Assembly: GCA_937876245.1 (NCBI GenBank)
Contig: CALEGP010000038.1
Span: 124,001 to 188,000, forward strand
Reading direction: 5' to 3'
Length of the DNA: 64,000 bases
Source: an uncultured Actinomycetes bacterium
GTDB taxonomy: Bacteria; Actinomycetota; Actinomycetes; Nanopelagicales; Nanopelagicaceae
In this document: one piece after another, positions 18,311 through 25,504 of the stretch
How positions within the stretch are numbered: position 1 is the first letter of the stretch
Layout of the letters: each line of letters opens with the position of its first letter
Position numbers and translations under genes: made by a program
The notes under the pieces: model-generated
What the model was told of the DNA's origin: nothing
What the model saw: the letters and a program-made list of their open reading frames with translations, nothing else
The model's database searches: none

Positions 18311-18332
18311 GCCACTGACATTCAACGCCTTA

Positions 18333-18986
18333 TTACCTACGAATCGCAGAAATTAAAGTGAATAATCCAAGAGCCATCATTACAACGCCACCTGTTATGC
18401 GCATTCGAACTAATCGATGAATTTCATTAGCCAACCAGTTGCGAATCGTGCCAGCAAGTACGCCCCAAGCTCCGTCAGAGAAGAATGCTATAAGTGCAAA
18501 AATTGCCCCCATAAGTATTAATTGAGATGTGACATTTCCTGCCTTACGATCCACGAACTGGGGCAAGATTGCGGCGAAGAAAACAATTCCCTTTGGGTTC
18601 AGGGCGCCCACCCAGTAACCCTCTCTAATTGATTTCCAGTTAGAAGGTTTGATTGCTCCCTGATTCTGCATATCGCTCGCGTGGATTTGGCTGTGTTGGA
18701 TTGCAGTAATTCCTAGGTAGACCAAATAGCCACCACCAAGAACTTGGACGCTGGTAAATGCGAATTGAGAACGCTGCAAGATTGGACCAAGGCCAATAGC
18801 CACGGCTATCGAGAGCGAGAAGGCACCGAGGACATTACCTGCGACTGTTGCTATCGCTGTTGCGCGCCCCCAGGCGATGGCTCGAGCGATTACAAATAGA
18901 ACTGAGGGTCCAGGAGCCAAAATGATGATTACCGCTGCTATGCAGTACTCAGGCAGGCGCGAAGGAACCACTACGAGCGAATTCAT
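18333..18986 (-). CDS. LysE/RhtB-family amino acid exporter
   Basis: Inner-membrane exporter of 217 residues with about six hydrophobic helices. The family hallmark APGPSVLFVIARAIAWG lies near residue 24, followed by GALNPKGIVFF in the middle. Substrates of the family include lysine, threonine and homoserine; none can be assigned here. The ATG at 18986 is 6 nt behind a TAGGCT hexamer. The nuclease-like gene follows within 25 bp. Confidence 0.88.
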   Translation of the reverse strand: MNSLVVVPSRLPEYCIAAVIIILAPGPSVLFVIARAIAWGRATAIATVAGNVLGAFSLSIAVAIGLGPILQRSQFAFTSVQVLGGGYLVYLGITAIQHSQIHASDMQNQGAIKPSNWKSIREGYWVGALNPKGIVFFAAILPQFVDRKAGNVTSQLILMGAIFALIAFFSDGAWGVLAGTIRNWLANEIHRLVRMRITGGVVMMALGLFTLISAIRR

Positions 18987-18992
18987 GTAGGG

Positions 18993-18998
18993 AGCCTA
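18993..18998 (-). promoter_or_regulatory. Leaderless -10 element of the LysE gene
   Basis: TAGGCT lies exactly 6 nt before the ATG at 18986; same hexamer as at the FTR1 permease. Confidence 0.65.
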
Positions 18999-19029
18999 CC
19001 TGCGCAGAGCTTTCGACTTGCATATCCCT

Positions 19030-19073
19030 GATATATCATGTTAACTATCTACTAATATATCTAAAAGATATAT
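19030..19073. promoter_or_regulatory. PadR-type operator palindromes upstream of padR-ino1
   Basis: GATATATC (19030-19037) is a self-complementary 8-mer, and ATATATCT-AAA-AGATATAT (19055-19073) is a perfect inverted repeat with 8-bp arms. The second overlaps a possible -10 (TATAGC, 19071-19076). Position and symmetry suit autoregulation by the PadR protein encoded just downstream. Confidence 0.65.
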
Positions 19074-19082
19074 AGCCAAGAC

Positions 19083-19139
19083 ATGACCCAAAAAAGTTCT
19101 TCTTGGAAAAGGCAGCGAGACTGGTTCAAGAAAGGTTAA
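19083..19139 (+). CDS. Possible 18-codon leader peptide upstream of padR
   Basis: ATG at 19083 opens a short frame encoding MTQKSSSWKRQRDWFKKG, a basic peptide with two Trp, ending in TAA four bases before the padR ATG. A TATAGC hexamer lies 6 nt before this ATG, matching the local leaderless spacing except for the last base. The padR ribosome binding site (AAAGG) is inside its last codons, so translation of the leader could gate padR. It may equally be a chance frame. Confidence 0.35.
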   Translation: MTQKSSSWKRQRDWFKKG

Positions 19140-19143
19140 ATTT

Positions 19144-19695
19144 ATGCGCTCACGAATTGAAGCTCTGGAATTTGCTCTCCTTGGTCTATTAAGCCAGGGG
19201 AGTTTGCACGGTTACATGCTTCGAAAGCGCTTGATCAACACATATGGACCATTTCGTGCTCTTTCTTTCTCAGTCCTATATCCCCAACTTCGTCGAATGC
19301 TAGAAGCTGGACTTATTGAAGAATCGAAAGCTCAAGTTTCTGAGAAATCTCGGCGCTCGCGAATCGTTTATGCCATCACGAAAGAAGGCAGAAATCGATT
19401 TGGTGGGCTTGCCGGAGATGCCGGCCCAGATGACTGGAATGACGAGAACTTTGAAGTTCGTTTTGCATTTTTTAGCCCAACGCCACCAACAAATCGAGTA
19501 CAAATTCTGGAGGGTAGACATCGACGTCTACTCGATAAAGCCGCCGCACTGCGCAGTGAAATCTCAAAAACTGGGCAACAATCGGGGGTTTCGGATAAGT
19601 ATTTAATCGAATGGCGAAGGCACTCACTGGATTCTATTGAACGAGAAATCTCTTGGTTGGAAGAGATGACACGAAATGAAAAGGAAATAAATTGA
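19144..19695 (+). CDS. PadR-family transcriptional regulator
   Basis: Winged-helix repressor. The N-terminal half has the PadR pattern ([21 protein letters not shown]) and the winged segment [18 protein letters not shown]; the C-terminal helices serve dimerisation (Vir-type). Length 183 is typical. It overlaps the ino1 start by four bases (TTGA) and probably controls the padR-ino1 operon through the two AT-rich palindromes upstream. A PadR gene in front of the inositol-phosphate synthase is a familiar arrangement in actinobacteria. The effector is unknown. Confidence 0.9.
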   Translation: MRSRIEALEFALLGLLSQGSLHGYMLRKRLINTYGPFRALSFSVLYPQLRRMLEAGLIEESKAQVSEKSRRSRIVYAITKEGRNRFGGLAGDAGPDDWNDENFEVRFAFFSPTPPTNRVQILEGRHRRLLDKAAALRSEISKTGQQSGVSDKYLIEWRRHSLDSIEREISWLEEMTRNEKEIN

Positions 19696-20795
19696 ACAGT
19701 ACAAACAAGTCAGATAGTAAAAAAATTCGTGTGGCAATTATCGGAGTCGGAAATTGCTCAAATTCCTTGATTCAGGGGGTTACCTACTACAAGGATGCAG
19801 CAACTGATGTAGAGATTCCAGGACTGATGCATGCAGTTCTAGGTGGCTACCATATTGGTGACGTCGAGTTCGTCGCAGCTTATGACGTTGATTCCAAAAA
19901 AGTTGGCCTCGACCTAGCGGATGCCATGTGGGCGAGTGAAAACAACACCATCAAGTTTACGAGCGTAGAAAAGACGGGAATTATAGTTCAGCGTGGACAT
20001 ACTCTTGATGGACTTGGTCGTTACTACAAGGAAACAATTACTGAATCGAGTCAAGAACCAGTAGATATTGTTGCAAATTTGAAGGCAGAGAAAGTAGACG
20101 TATTAATTTGCTACCTACCCGTCGGTTCGGAGAATGCTGCCAAATTTTATGCGCAATGCGCAATTGACGCAGGCGTCGCGTTCGTAAATGCGCTGCCAGT
20201 TTTCATTGCATCAGATCCAGTATGGGCAGATAAATTCACAAAAGCGGGAATTCCAATAGTGGGCGATGACATTAAATCACAAGTAGGTGCAACCATTACC
20301 CACAGAATTATGGCAAAACTTTTTCAAGATCGAGGCGTCCACCTGGACCGAACTTACCAATTGAATGTTGGCGGAAATATGGACTTCAAGAATATGCTCG
20401 AACGCGATCGCTTAGAGTCAAAAAAGATTTCCAAAACTCAGTCAGTTACCTCGCAACTGGGTCATGATCTTGGGGCGAGAAATGTTCATATTGGCCCATC
20501 TGATTATATTCCATGGCTAGACGACAGGAAATGGGCATATGTGCGCCTCGAGGGTCGGGCTTTTGGAGATGTACCTTTGAATTTGGAATATAAATTGGAA
20601 GTCTGGGATTCACCAAACTCAGCAGGTGTAATTATTGATGCGCTTCGTTGCGCAAAGATCGCACTTGATAGAGGAATTGGTGGTCCACTGCTTTCGCCTT
20701 CTAGCTATTTTATGAAATCTCCTCCGGTTCAATACACGGACGAGCAAGCCCACAATCGCGTTGAAGAGTTTATAACTGGTGCCATCGAGCGCTAA
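19692..20795 (+). CDS. ino1: Inositol-3-phosphate synthase
   Basis: NAD-dependent isomerisation of glucose 6-phosphate to inositol 3-phosphate, the first step toward phosphatidylinositol, its mannosides and mycothiol. Seen are the dinucleotide motif [16 protein letters not shown] at the N terminus, the [13 protein letters not shown] active-site segment and [11 protein letters not shown]. Length 367 equals that of mycobacterial Ino1. TTG start overlapping the padR stop, with AAGGA upstream. A strong terminator follows. Together with the PimB-like gene it shows the cell makes inositol lipids. Confidence 0.95.
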   Translation: MNSTNKSDSKKIRVAIIGVGNCSNSLIQGVTYYKDAATDVEIPGLMHAVLGGYHIGDVEFVAAYDVDSKKVGLDLADAMWASENNTIKFTSVEKTGIIVQRGHTLDGLGRYYKETITESSQEPVDIVANLKAEKVDVLICYLPVGSENAAKFYAQCAIDAGVAFVNALPVFIASDPVWADKFTKAGIPIVGDDIKSQVGATITHRIMAKLFQDRGVHLDRTYQLNVGGNMDFKNMLERDRLESKKISKTQSVTSQLGHDLGARNVHIGPSDYIPWLDDRKWAYVRLEGRAFGDVPLNLEYKLEVWDSPNSAGVIIDALRCAKIALDRGIGGPLLSPSSYFMKSPPVQYTDEQAHNRVEEFITGAIER

Positions 20796-20810
20796 GTAAG
20801 TCGAAATCTA

Positions 20811-20844
20811 AAAGGCCCCTAACTCTTTCGAGTTCGGGGCCTTT
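20811..20844 (+). terminator. Rho-independent terminator after ino1
   Basis: AAAGGCCCC pairs with GGGGCCTTT, with an inner AACTC/GAGTT stem and a TTTC loop. The T-tract is short (three T then CCTC). Being nearly symmetric, it may also stop the convergent transcript from the membrane protein gene. Confidence 0.8.
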
Positions 20845-20886
20845 CCTCACGGAGAGATGAGGTCTCTGTAGGGATTTCTAGATGGC

Positions 20887-21468
20887 TTAGATTACGGAGT
20901 CTGTTTCTGCTCTACGTAGATGTGCAAAGCCAAGAAGTGCCAAAATTAGGAAGAGTATGCCGCCAGCAAAAGTTACATAACTGGCAACGATCGCTATCTC
21001 CCCGAGAGTTCCAAATGCATAGGCATTCAGTAACATTCCACGCAGTGTCTCTCCCTTAAATACAGTTTCAACGGTTCCTGCTGCAGCCTTGGCTTTTGCC
21101 TGAAGATCAACGTTTGCTGGATCAGCTGCAGAAGCAGCAGCAGCAGCCCGGTTGAGACCAGAAGCAGCTGCATATGGAGGCATAGCTGAAATATGAAATC
21201 CGATGTAATGATCGGCATACATTTGTGCTTGCTTTCCAGTGGTCATGATTTTATCGGCGTTGTCAGCAAAGAATTTCTTAACATCTGCGGTAACTTCTGG
21301 ATCGCCGTTTTCGGCTGGCATAGTGATTTGTTGTGCCTTCAGCTGAGAGGCTACTTGATCATTTGCGAAGCCACCGCCCCATTGAAGGATGCCACCAAGA
21401 ATTACTAAAAATCCTGCCAACAGCAACCCAATTACACTTGCAATTTTATCGAATGATTTTCTGTTCAT
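20887..21468 (-). CDS. Conserved actinobacterial membrane protein with two terminal helices
   Basis: 193 residues: a hydrophobic helix at about 11-32, an extracytoplasmic Ala-rich region of roughly 110 residues containing HISAMPP, and a second helix at about 155-183. I recall this architecture (start MNRKSFDKIAS, central ADHYIGFHISAMP, LRGMLLNAYAFG before the second helix) from an uncharacterised family common in actinobacteria. No function is known. GAAGAGAAAG precedes the ATG as ribosome binding site. The gene stands alone, between the ino1 terminator and a repeat-bearing spacer. Confidence 0.75.
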   Translation of the reverse strand: MNRKSFDKIASVIGLLLAGFLVILGGILQWGGGFANDQVASQLKAQQITMPAENGDPEVTADVKKFFADNADKIMTTGKQAQMYADHYIGFHISAMPPYAAASGLNRAAAAASAADPANVDLQAKAKAAAGTVETVFKGETLRGMLLNAYAFGTLGEIAIVASYVTFAGGILFLILALLGFAHLRRAETDSVI

Positions 21469-21571
21469 CTTTCTCTTCTTTCTGCTCTCCGAAATAGTGA
21501 AGTGAAATTTGGAGGAGTTTCACCTAGGAGCAATTGTGGGCTATGCCCGGAGCCGAGATGAGCGAAAACGC

Positions 21572-21614
21572 GAGTGCTAGCCCCAGGTGGAAGTCTTGGA
21601 GTGCTAGCCCCAGG
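21572..21614. repeat. 16-bp direct repeat in a spacer
   Basis: GAGTGCTAGCCCCAGG occurs at 21572-21587 and 21599-21614 (27-bp period). The pair lies inside a weak inverted repeat CTAGGAG (21524-21530) / CTCCTAG (21628-21634). No coding frame explains it. Confidence 0.75.
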
Positions 21615-21643
21615 CTCGAATCTATTTCTCCTAGATGGCCAAA

Positions 21644-21958
21644 TTATTCAACGTGCTTATCACAATATTTTCTGCCATCTGGGCCAATTTTGCTGTGCGA
21701 ACAGTCAATGCCTAATTTATCGAATGAGCTATCACCAAAGTGGGAACGATAGGCAAGAGCGAGCAATACACGAATGTTGGTTTCGCCATCAGATTTGATC
21801 CCGAATGCCCGAGCCGCTCTAGATACGGTATTTTCAATTACTTTTTCGCTATGCGAAGTTGCGTCAGCAATTGCCGCATTATTTAAACCATCACATAGAT
21901 GTCCTGCCACCAAATGTTCGAATGGCGTAATGTCTCTAGTCAATATTCTGATATCCAT
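21644..21958 (-). CDS. Small LuxR-type helix-turn-helix protein
   Basis: 104 residues. Positions 10-70 form a LuxR/GerE-like DNA-binding domain (FEHLVAGHLCDGLNNAAIA, then EKVIENTVSRAARAFGI), without receiver or ligand domain. The last 25 residues hold Cys-His and Cys-His pairs (DCSHS, YCDKH) that could bind a metal ion. It has no close partner gene and starts 75 bp from the divergent enoyl-CoA hydratase gene, whose promoter it may control. That link is positional only. Confidence 0.75.
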   Translation of the reverse strand: MDIRILTRDITPFEHLVAGHLCDGLNNAAIADATSHSEKVIENTVSRAARAFGIKSDGETNIRVLLALAYRSHFGDSSFDKLGIDCSHSKIGPDGRKYCDKHVE

Positions 21959-22021
21959 ATCTCTGTCGCCTAAGTCCTCTCCGACTTCAAAAATGCTCTA
22001 GGAATTCTTCATTATCCACCC

Positions 22022-22027
22022 TAAACT
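22022..22027 (+). promoter_or_regulatory. Leaderless -10 element of the enoyl-CoA hydratase operon
   Basis: TAAACT lies exactly 6 nt before the GTG at 22034, which supports this GTG start. Confidence 0.65.
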
Positions 22028-22033
22028 CACCAA

Positions 22034-22786
22034 GTGAGTAATATTCTACAGAAGAAACTTGGCCAAGTTCTACATATCACGCTGAATAGGCCGGAAAAGA
22101 AGAATGCTTTAACGCCGACGATGTATTCAGATCTCTCAAGCGCCTTAATTAGAGCCAAGGATGATTTTGATGTTCGAGCGGTAGTTCTATCAGGCGCCGG
22201 AGATGCCTTTACCGCTGGTAATGATATTTTTGATTTCTTGAATTCTCCGCCTACGGGCCCAGACTCTCCAGTGGTGCAATTTCTGTCGGTACTGCATGAT
22301 TTTCCTAAGCCTTTGATCGCTGCAGTGCATGGCAATGCTGTTGGCATCGGAACAACAATGTTGTTGCACTGCGACCTGGCTTATGCAACGGCAGATGCGA
22401 AACTGGCCATGCCTTTTGTTAGTTTGGGCCTAGTCCCTGAAGCTGGTTCTTCGCTCTTGTTCCCAAAACTTGTGGGACATGCCCTAGCGTCAGAAATTTT
22501 CTTAACAGGGCGAACTTTTTCTGGTACTGAAGCCTGTGAAATGCGATTGGTAAATTCGGTCGAAACTGACCCACTTGGCAAAGCGCTAAAGACTGCAGCT
22601 CTTATTGCCGCCCAGCCTCCAACATCTGTTATTAATACCAAAGCTTTATTAAAGAGTGGACATCATCAAGCCGTTGCGATGGTTATGGAGGCTGAAGGAG
22701 AGTTATTTCGAATCGCCCTCGAATCTGACGAAGCCCAGATTGCATTTATGAAATTCCTAGAAAATAAAGAGAAGGGGCAGAAATGA
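22034..22786 (+). CDS. Enoyl-CoA hydratase/isomerase family protein
   Basis: Crotonase-fold enzyme acting on acyl-CoA thioesters, cytosolic, 250 residues. The oxyanion-hole patterns are SGAGDAFTAGNDI and HGNAVGIGTTMLLHCDL; LVPEAGSS carries the Glu that serves as general acid/base in many hydratases, while the first Glu is replaced (GIGTT). Isomerase activity is therefore also possible. The stop overlaps the ATG of the following SDR gene by four bases, so the two act together, probably in degradation of branched or unusual acyl-CoA. Confidence 0.88.
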   Translation: MSNILQKKLGQVLHITLNRPEKKNALTPTMYSDLSSALIRAKDDFDVRAVVLSGAGDAFTAGNDIFDFLNSPPTGPDSPVVQFLSVLHDFPKPLIAAVHGNAVGIGTTMLLHCDLAYATADAKLAMPFVSLGLVPEAGSSLLFPKLVGHALASEIFLTGRTFSGTEACEMRLVNSVETDPLGKALKTAALIAAQPPTSVINTKALLKSGHHQAVAMVMEAEGELFRIALESDEAQIAFMKFLENKEKGQK

Positions 22787-23613
22787 CGTTAGCAGGCAAG
22801 CGGATATTTATAACTGGTGGATCTCGAGGAATCGGTCTGGCAATCGCGCTACGCGCAGCTGCCGACGGCGCAAGCATCGCGATAGCGGCCAAAACGATTG
22901 AAGAGAATCCAAAGCTCCCGGGGACTATTTTTACTGCCGCTGCCGAAATCGAGGCAGCTGGGGGTCGAGCACTTGCGATTCAGTGCGACATTCGCGATGA
23001 GCAGGCCATAGTTTCTGCCGTGAATAGCGCCGCAGCAGAATTTGGCGGATTGGATATCTTAATTAACAACGCAAGTGCAATTAATCTGACACCTACCGAG
23101 AAGACGCCAGCCAAGCGCTTTGACCTTATGTTTGATGTCAATGTACGGGGAACTTTCTTAACTTCACAAGCGGCGATTCCATATTTGCGAGAGAGCGCAA
23201 AAGCTGGCAGAAATCCACATATTTTGACGCTCTCGCCGCCTCTTTCTATGAAGGCTAAATGGTTTAAGCAACATGTCGCATACACGATGTCTAAATATGG
23301 AATGAGTATGTGTGTTCTCGGGATGGCGGAAGAATTTAAGCGAGAGGGGATAGGAGTCAATGCCCTCTGGCCTAGGACTGCTATAGATACGGCAGCGCTA
23401 CAGATGATTCCAGGAATCGATACCGATTTTTGCCGCAAGCCAGAGATTCTCTCAGATACTGCCTACATAATTTTAAATCGCGATGCTAAGACAACAACCG
23501 GAAACTTCTTCGTTGATGATGAAGTCCTAGCATCAGAGGGCATTACAGATCTAGAGAAATATTCAGTTAAACCAGGAACAACCGATTTTCTGATGGATTT
23601 TTTCCTCGATTAG
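22783..23613 (+). CDS. Short-chain dehydrogenase (HSDL2-like)
   Basis: NAD(P)-dependent oxidoreductase with the classical SDR motifs: GGSRGIGLAIA for the cofactor, NNAS, and the active-site YTMSKYG. The segment AAKTIEENPKLPGTIFTAA after the second strand is characteristic of the HSDL2-like group, linked in other organisms to fatty acid metabolism. Length 276. Translationally coupled to the preceding hydratase (ATGA). The C terminus lacks the SCP2 lipid-transfer domain of the eukaryotic relative. Confidence 0.88.
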   Translation: MTLAGKRIFITGGSRGIGLAIALRAAADGASIAIAAKTIEENPKLPGTIFTAAAEIEAAGGRALAIQCDIRDEQAIVSAVNSAAAEFGGLDILINNASAINLTPTEKTPAKRFDLMFDVNVRGTFLTSQAAIPYLRESAKAGRNPHILTLSPPLSMKAKWFKQHVAYTMSKYGMSMCVLGMAEEFKREGIGVNALWPRTAIDTAALQMIPGIDTDFCRKPEILSDTAYIILNRDAKTTTGNFFVDDEVLASEGITDLEKYSVKPGTTDFLMDFFLD

Positions 23614-23646
23614 GTAGAGTAAGAAATTCTAATCAAGGTTAGTTAA

Positions 23647-25119
23647 TTAGTGGATTGCTGCGCTATCGCTTTCAACGAGTGAATCTTTTCCAATGTTAAT
23701 TGTAACAATTGTGACAATTGCTGCGAGCAAAAGAAATCCAGCACCGTACCGAAAAGCCATAGAAAACCCATGTACTTGGGCAAATACTTCAACTTTATCG
23801 CCTAAGGCAGTGTTTGCTTTTGCATAGGTTGCAGCAGAGGAGATTGCCACTGTATTTAGTAGGGCCGCCCCAAGTGATCCACCAATTTGCTGACTAGTAT
23901 TCAAAACAGCTCCAGCTACTCCGGCATCATGTCCGCCGGCATTATGAAGTCCGGTAGACGCACTAGGAATAAAGAAGAGCGCTAATCCGCTGGACATAAT
24001 TATCAGGGCTGGCAAGATATCTTTAACATATGTCGATGAAGGAGTGATCTGTGAAAGTAGTAATAGTCCGGCCGCACCGGCTACTAATCCAGTCGTCATA
24101 AGTGGTTTTGGTCCAATTCTTGGCAACAGTTGAGAAGCAACTCCAGCAAAAACTATGACGCCGGCAGAAAACGGAAGAAATGCAAATCCGGATCGAAGTG
24201 ATGAGTAATTTAGGAAACCTTGCATATAGATACTCAAAAATAGGAACATTGCGAAAAGGCCTGTTCCGACTAATAACGAAGCTAAGTAGGAACCACCACG
24301 ATTTCTTTCGGTTATGACTCGAAGTGGTAGAAGTGGATTTGGGACCATTCTTTCAATAACAAAAAAAGCGACCAAGAAGACAGTTGCCAGAATAAAGAAT
24401 TTATATGTTACAAAGTCCGTCCAGCCATTGATTGCCGCCTGACTAAAACCATAAACCAAGGAGACCAGTCCGAGAGTTACAGTGACAGCACCCGGAATAT
24501 CGTAGGTTTTATCGCCTGAAGCTTTTGATTCGTGAATGAAGGGAATGGCAAGCAGTACTGCGATTAGGGCGATAGGAACATTTACTCCAAGGCACCAACG
24601 CCAGTTGGCATATTCGGTTAGGACGCCACCGAGAATTAGGCCAATCGCAGCGCCGCCGCCAGAAATAGCGCCATACACGCCAAATGCCCTTGCTCGTTCC
24701 TTTGGAATTGTGAAAGTTACGTTGATAAGAGCCAGGGCTGCTGGGGCGAGGAGAGCGGCGAAGGCGCCTTGTAATGCTCTGGCACCGAAAAGCAGACCTT
24801 GAGAAGATGCGATTCCGCCAAGGCCAGAAGCAGCTGCGAAACCAATGAGGCCAATTATGAAGATCTTTTTTCGGCCAACGTAATCAGAAATTCGACCACC
24901 TAATAACAACAAACTTCCAAATGCAAGTGAGTAGGCAGTTATGACCCATTGTCGATTGGCATCTGATATACCTAAATCCAATTGGGCACTTGGGAGTGCA
25001 ATATTTACGATTGATGCATCTAGAACTACCATCAATGAAGCAATTGCAATTACAAAAAGCGCACGCCATCTATTCGGGTCTTGACCATTTTCATCTAGCT
25101 CAATACGTGCAGTAGTCAC
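23647..25119 (-). CDS. MFS multidrug exporter, DHA2 (EmrB/QacA) family
   Basis: 490 residues with about 14 membrane helices, the DHA2 topology of drug:proton antiporters. Motif A appears as LLGGRISDYVGRKK, and the first helix holds MVVLDASIVNIALPS, motif D1 of this family. GTG start with a near-perfect GAGGAG six bases upstream, unlike the leaderless neighbours. No TetR or MarR gene lies beside it; a 15-bp palindrome in the upstream spacer is a candidate operator. The substrate is unknown. Confidence 0.92.
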   Translation of the reverse strand: MTTARIELDENGQDPNRWRALFVIAIASLMVVLDASIVNIALPSAQLDLGISDANRQWVITAYSLAFGSLLLLGGRISDYVGRKKIFIIGLIGFAAASGLGGIASSQGLLFGARALQGAFAALLAPAALALINVTFTIPKERARAFGVYGAISGGGAAIGLILGGVLTEYANWRWCLGVNVPIALIAVLLAIPFIHESKASGDKTYDIPGAVTVTLGLVSLVYGFSQAAINGWTDFVTYKFFILATVFLVAFFVIERMVPNPLLPLRVITERNRGGSYLASLLVGTGLFAMFLFLSIYMQGFLNYSSLRSGFAFLPFSAGVIVFAGVASQLLPRIGPKPLMTTGLVAGAAGLLLLSQITPSSTYVKDILPALIIMSSGLALFFIPSASTGLHNAGGHDAGVAGAVLNTSQQIGGSLGAALLNTVAISSAATYAKANTALGDKVEVFAQVHGFSMAFRYGAGFLLLAAIVTIVTINIGKDSLVESDSAAIH

Positions 25120-25220
25120 AAATTCTCCTCGGAAATAAGTTTTAACAAAAAAAAATCGCGAATGGCGAAGCGCAGAGTATGTCGCATTGTCAATCAGATT
25201 TCTTGTCGGAATGCGCTAAT

Positions 25221-25235
25221 TTGAAAATTTTTCAA
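25221..25235. promoter_or_regulatory. 15-bp palindrome, possible operator of the MFS gene
   Basis: TTGAAAA and TTTTCAA flank a single T. It lies about 100 bp upstream of the MFS start and could serve either divergent gene. Confidence 0.4.
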
Positions 25236-25322
25236 TTTTTGTCCAAATATTTGCGGTACAACACGCATGAAGTCAGTCTATTAGTGCATTTTCTGCGATT
25301 CTCTGCTACCGTCAGGTTTATA

Positions 25323-25411
25323 AGAAAACTACCAAGTTTTCTCTAATACAAAGGAGCAGGTACCCCAAAAGGGATTCGTCGCAGGTTGACGGGCCATCCA
25401 ACAAAAGGTAC
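25323..25411 (+). ncRNA. Possible structured leader RNA of the aminotransferase
   Basis: AGAAAACT-ACCA-AGTTTTCT forms a perfect stem-loop. Downstream, GTACC pairs with GGTAC (25407-25411) and encloses CCC-AAAA-GGG and GTTG/CAAC helices, followed by CTTCTTTTT. It matches no riboswitch class that I can recognise; it may be an attenuator or simply spacer sequence. Confidence 0.3.
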
Positions 25412-25504
25412 TTCTTTTTAAAAATGACATGAACTCTTGAACCTCAAACATTTCGTAAAACACCAAAAACCGTAATTCCAGTTTCACCTGAAAAGATAAA
25501 GAAT

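Larger units (their letters stand above)
25120..25504. other. 385-bp spacer between divergent MFS and aminotransferase genes
   Basis: The left part holds the MFS ribosome binding site and a 15-bp palindrome, TTGAAAA-T-TTTTCAA (25221-25235). The right part holds a perfect 8-bp stem-loop (25323-25342), then AAAGGAG without a start codon, and a segment whose ends pair as GTACC/GGTAC around smaller stems. From 25433 the frame of the aminotransferase is open but lacks a usable start, so the last 70 bp are probably former or atypical coding sequence. Confidence 0.6.

Noticed and set aside
21524..21634. tRNA-like layout with a TCGAATC loop and a 7-bp closing stem
   Set aside because: The T-stem does not pair beyond two bases, the spacing (111 nt) is wrong and no anticodon arm can be built.
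25350..25420. Known riboswitch (guanidine, glycine, SAM or preQ1 classes)
   Set aside because: None of the conserved core motifs of those classes can be found; kept only as an unassigned structured leader.
25424..25435. Selenocysteine at the in-frame TGA of the aminotransferase
   Set aside because: TGA at codon 3, before any conserved position, and no recognisable selenocysteine insertion element after it.
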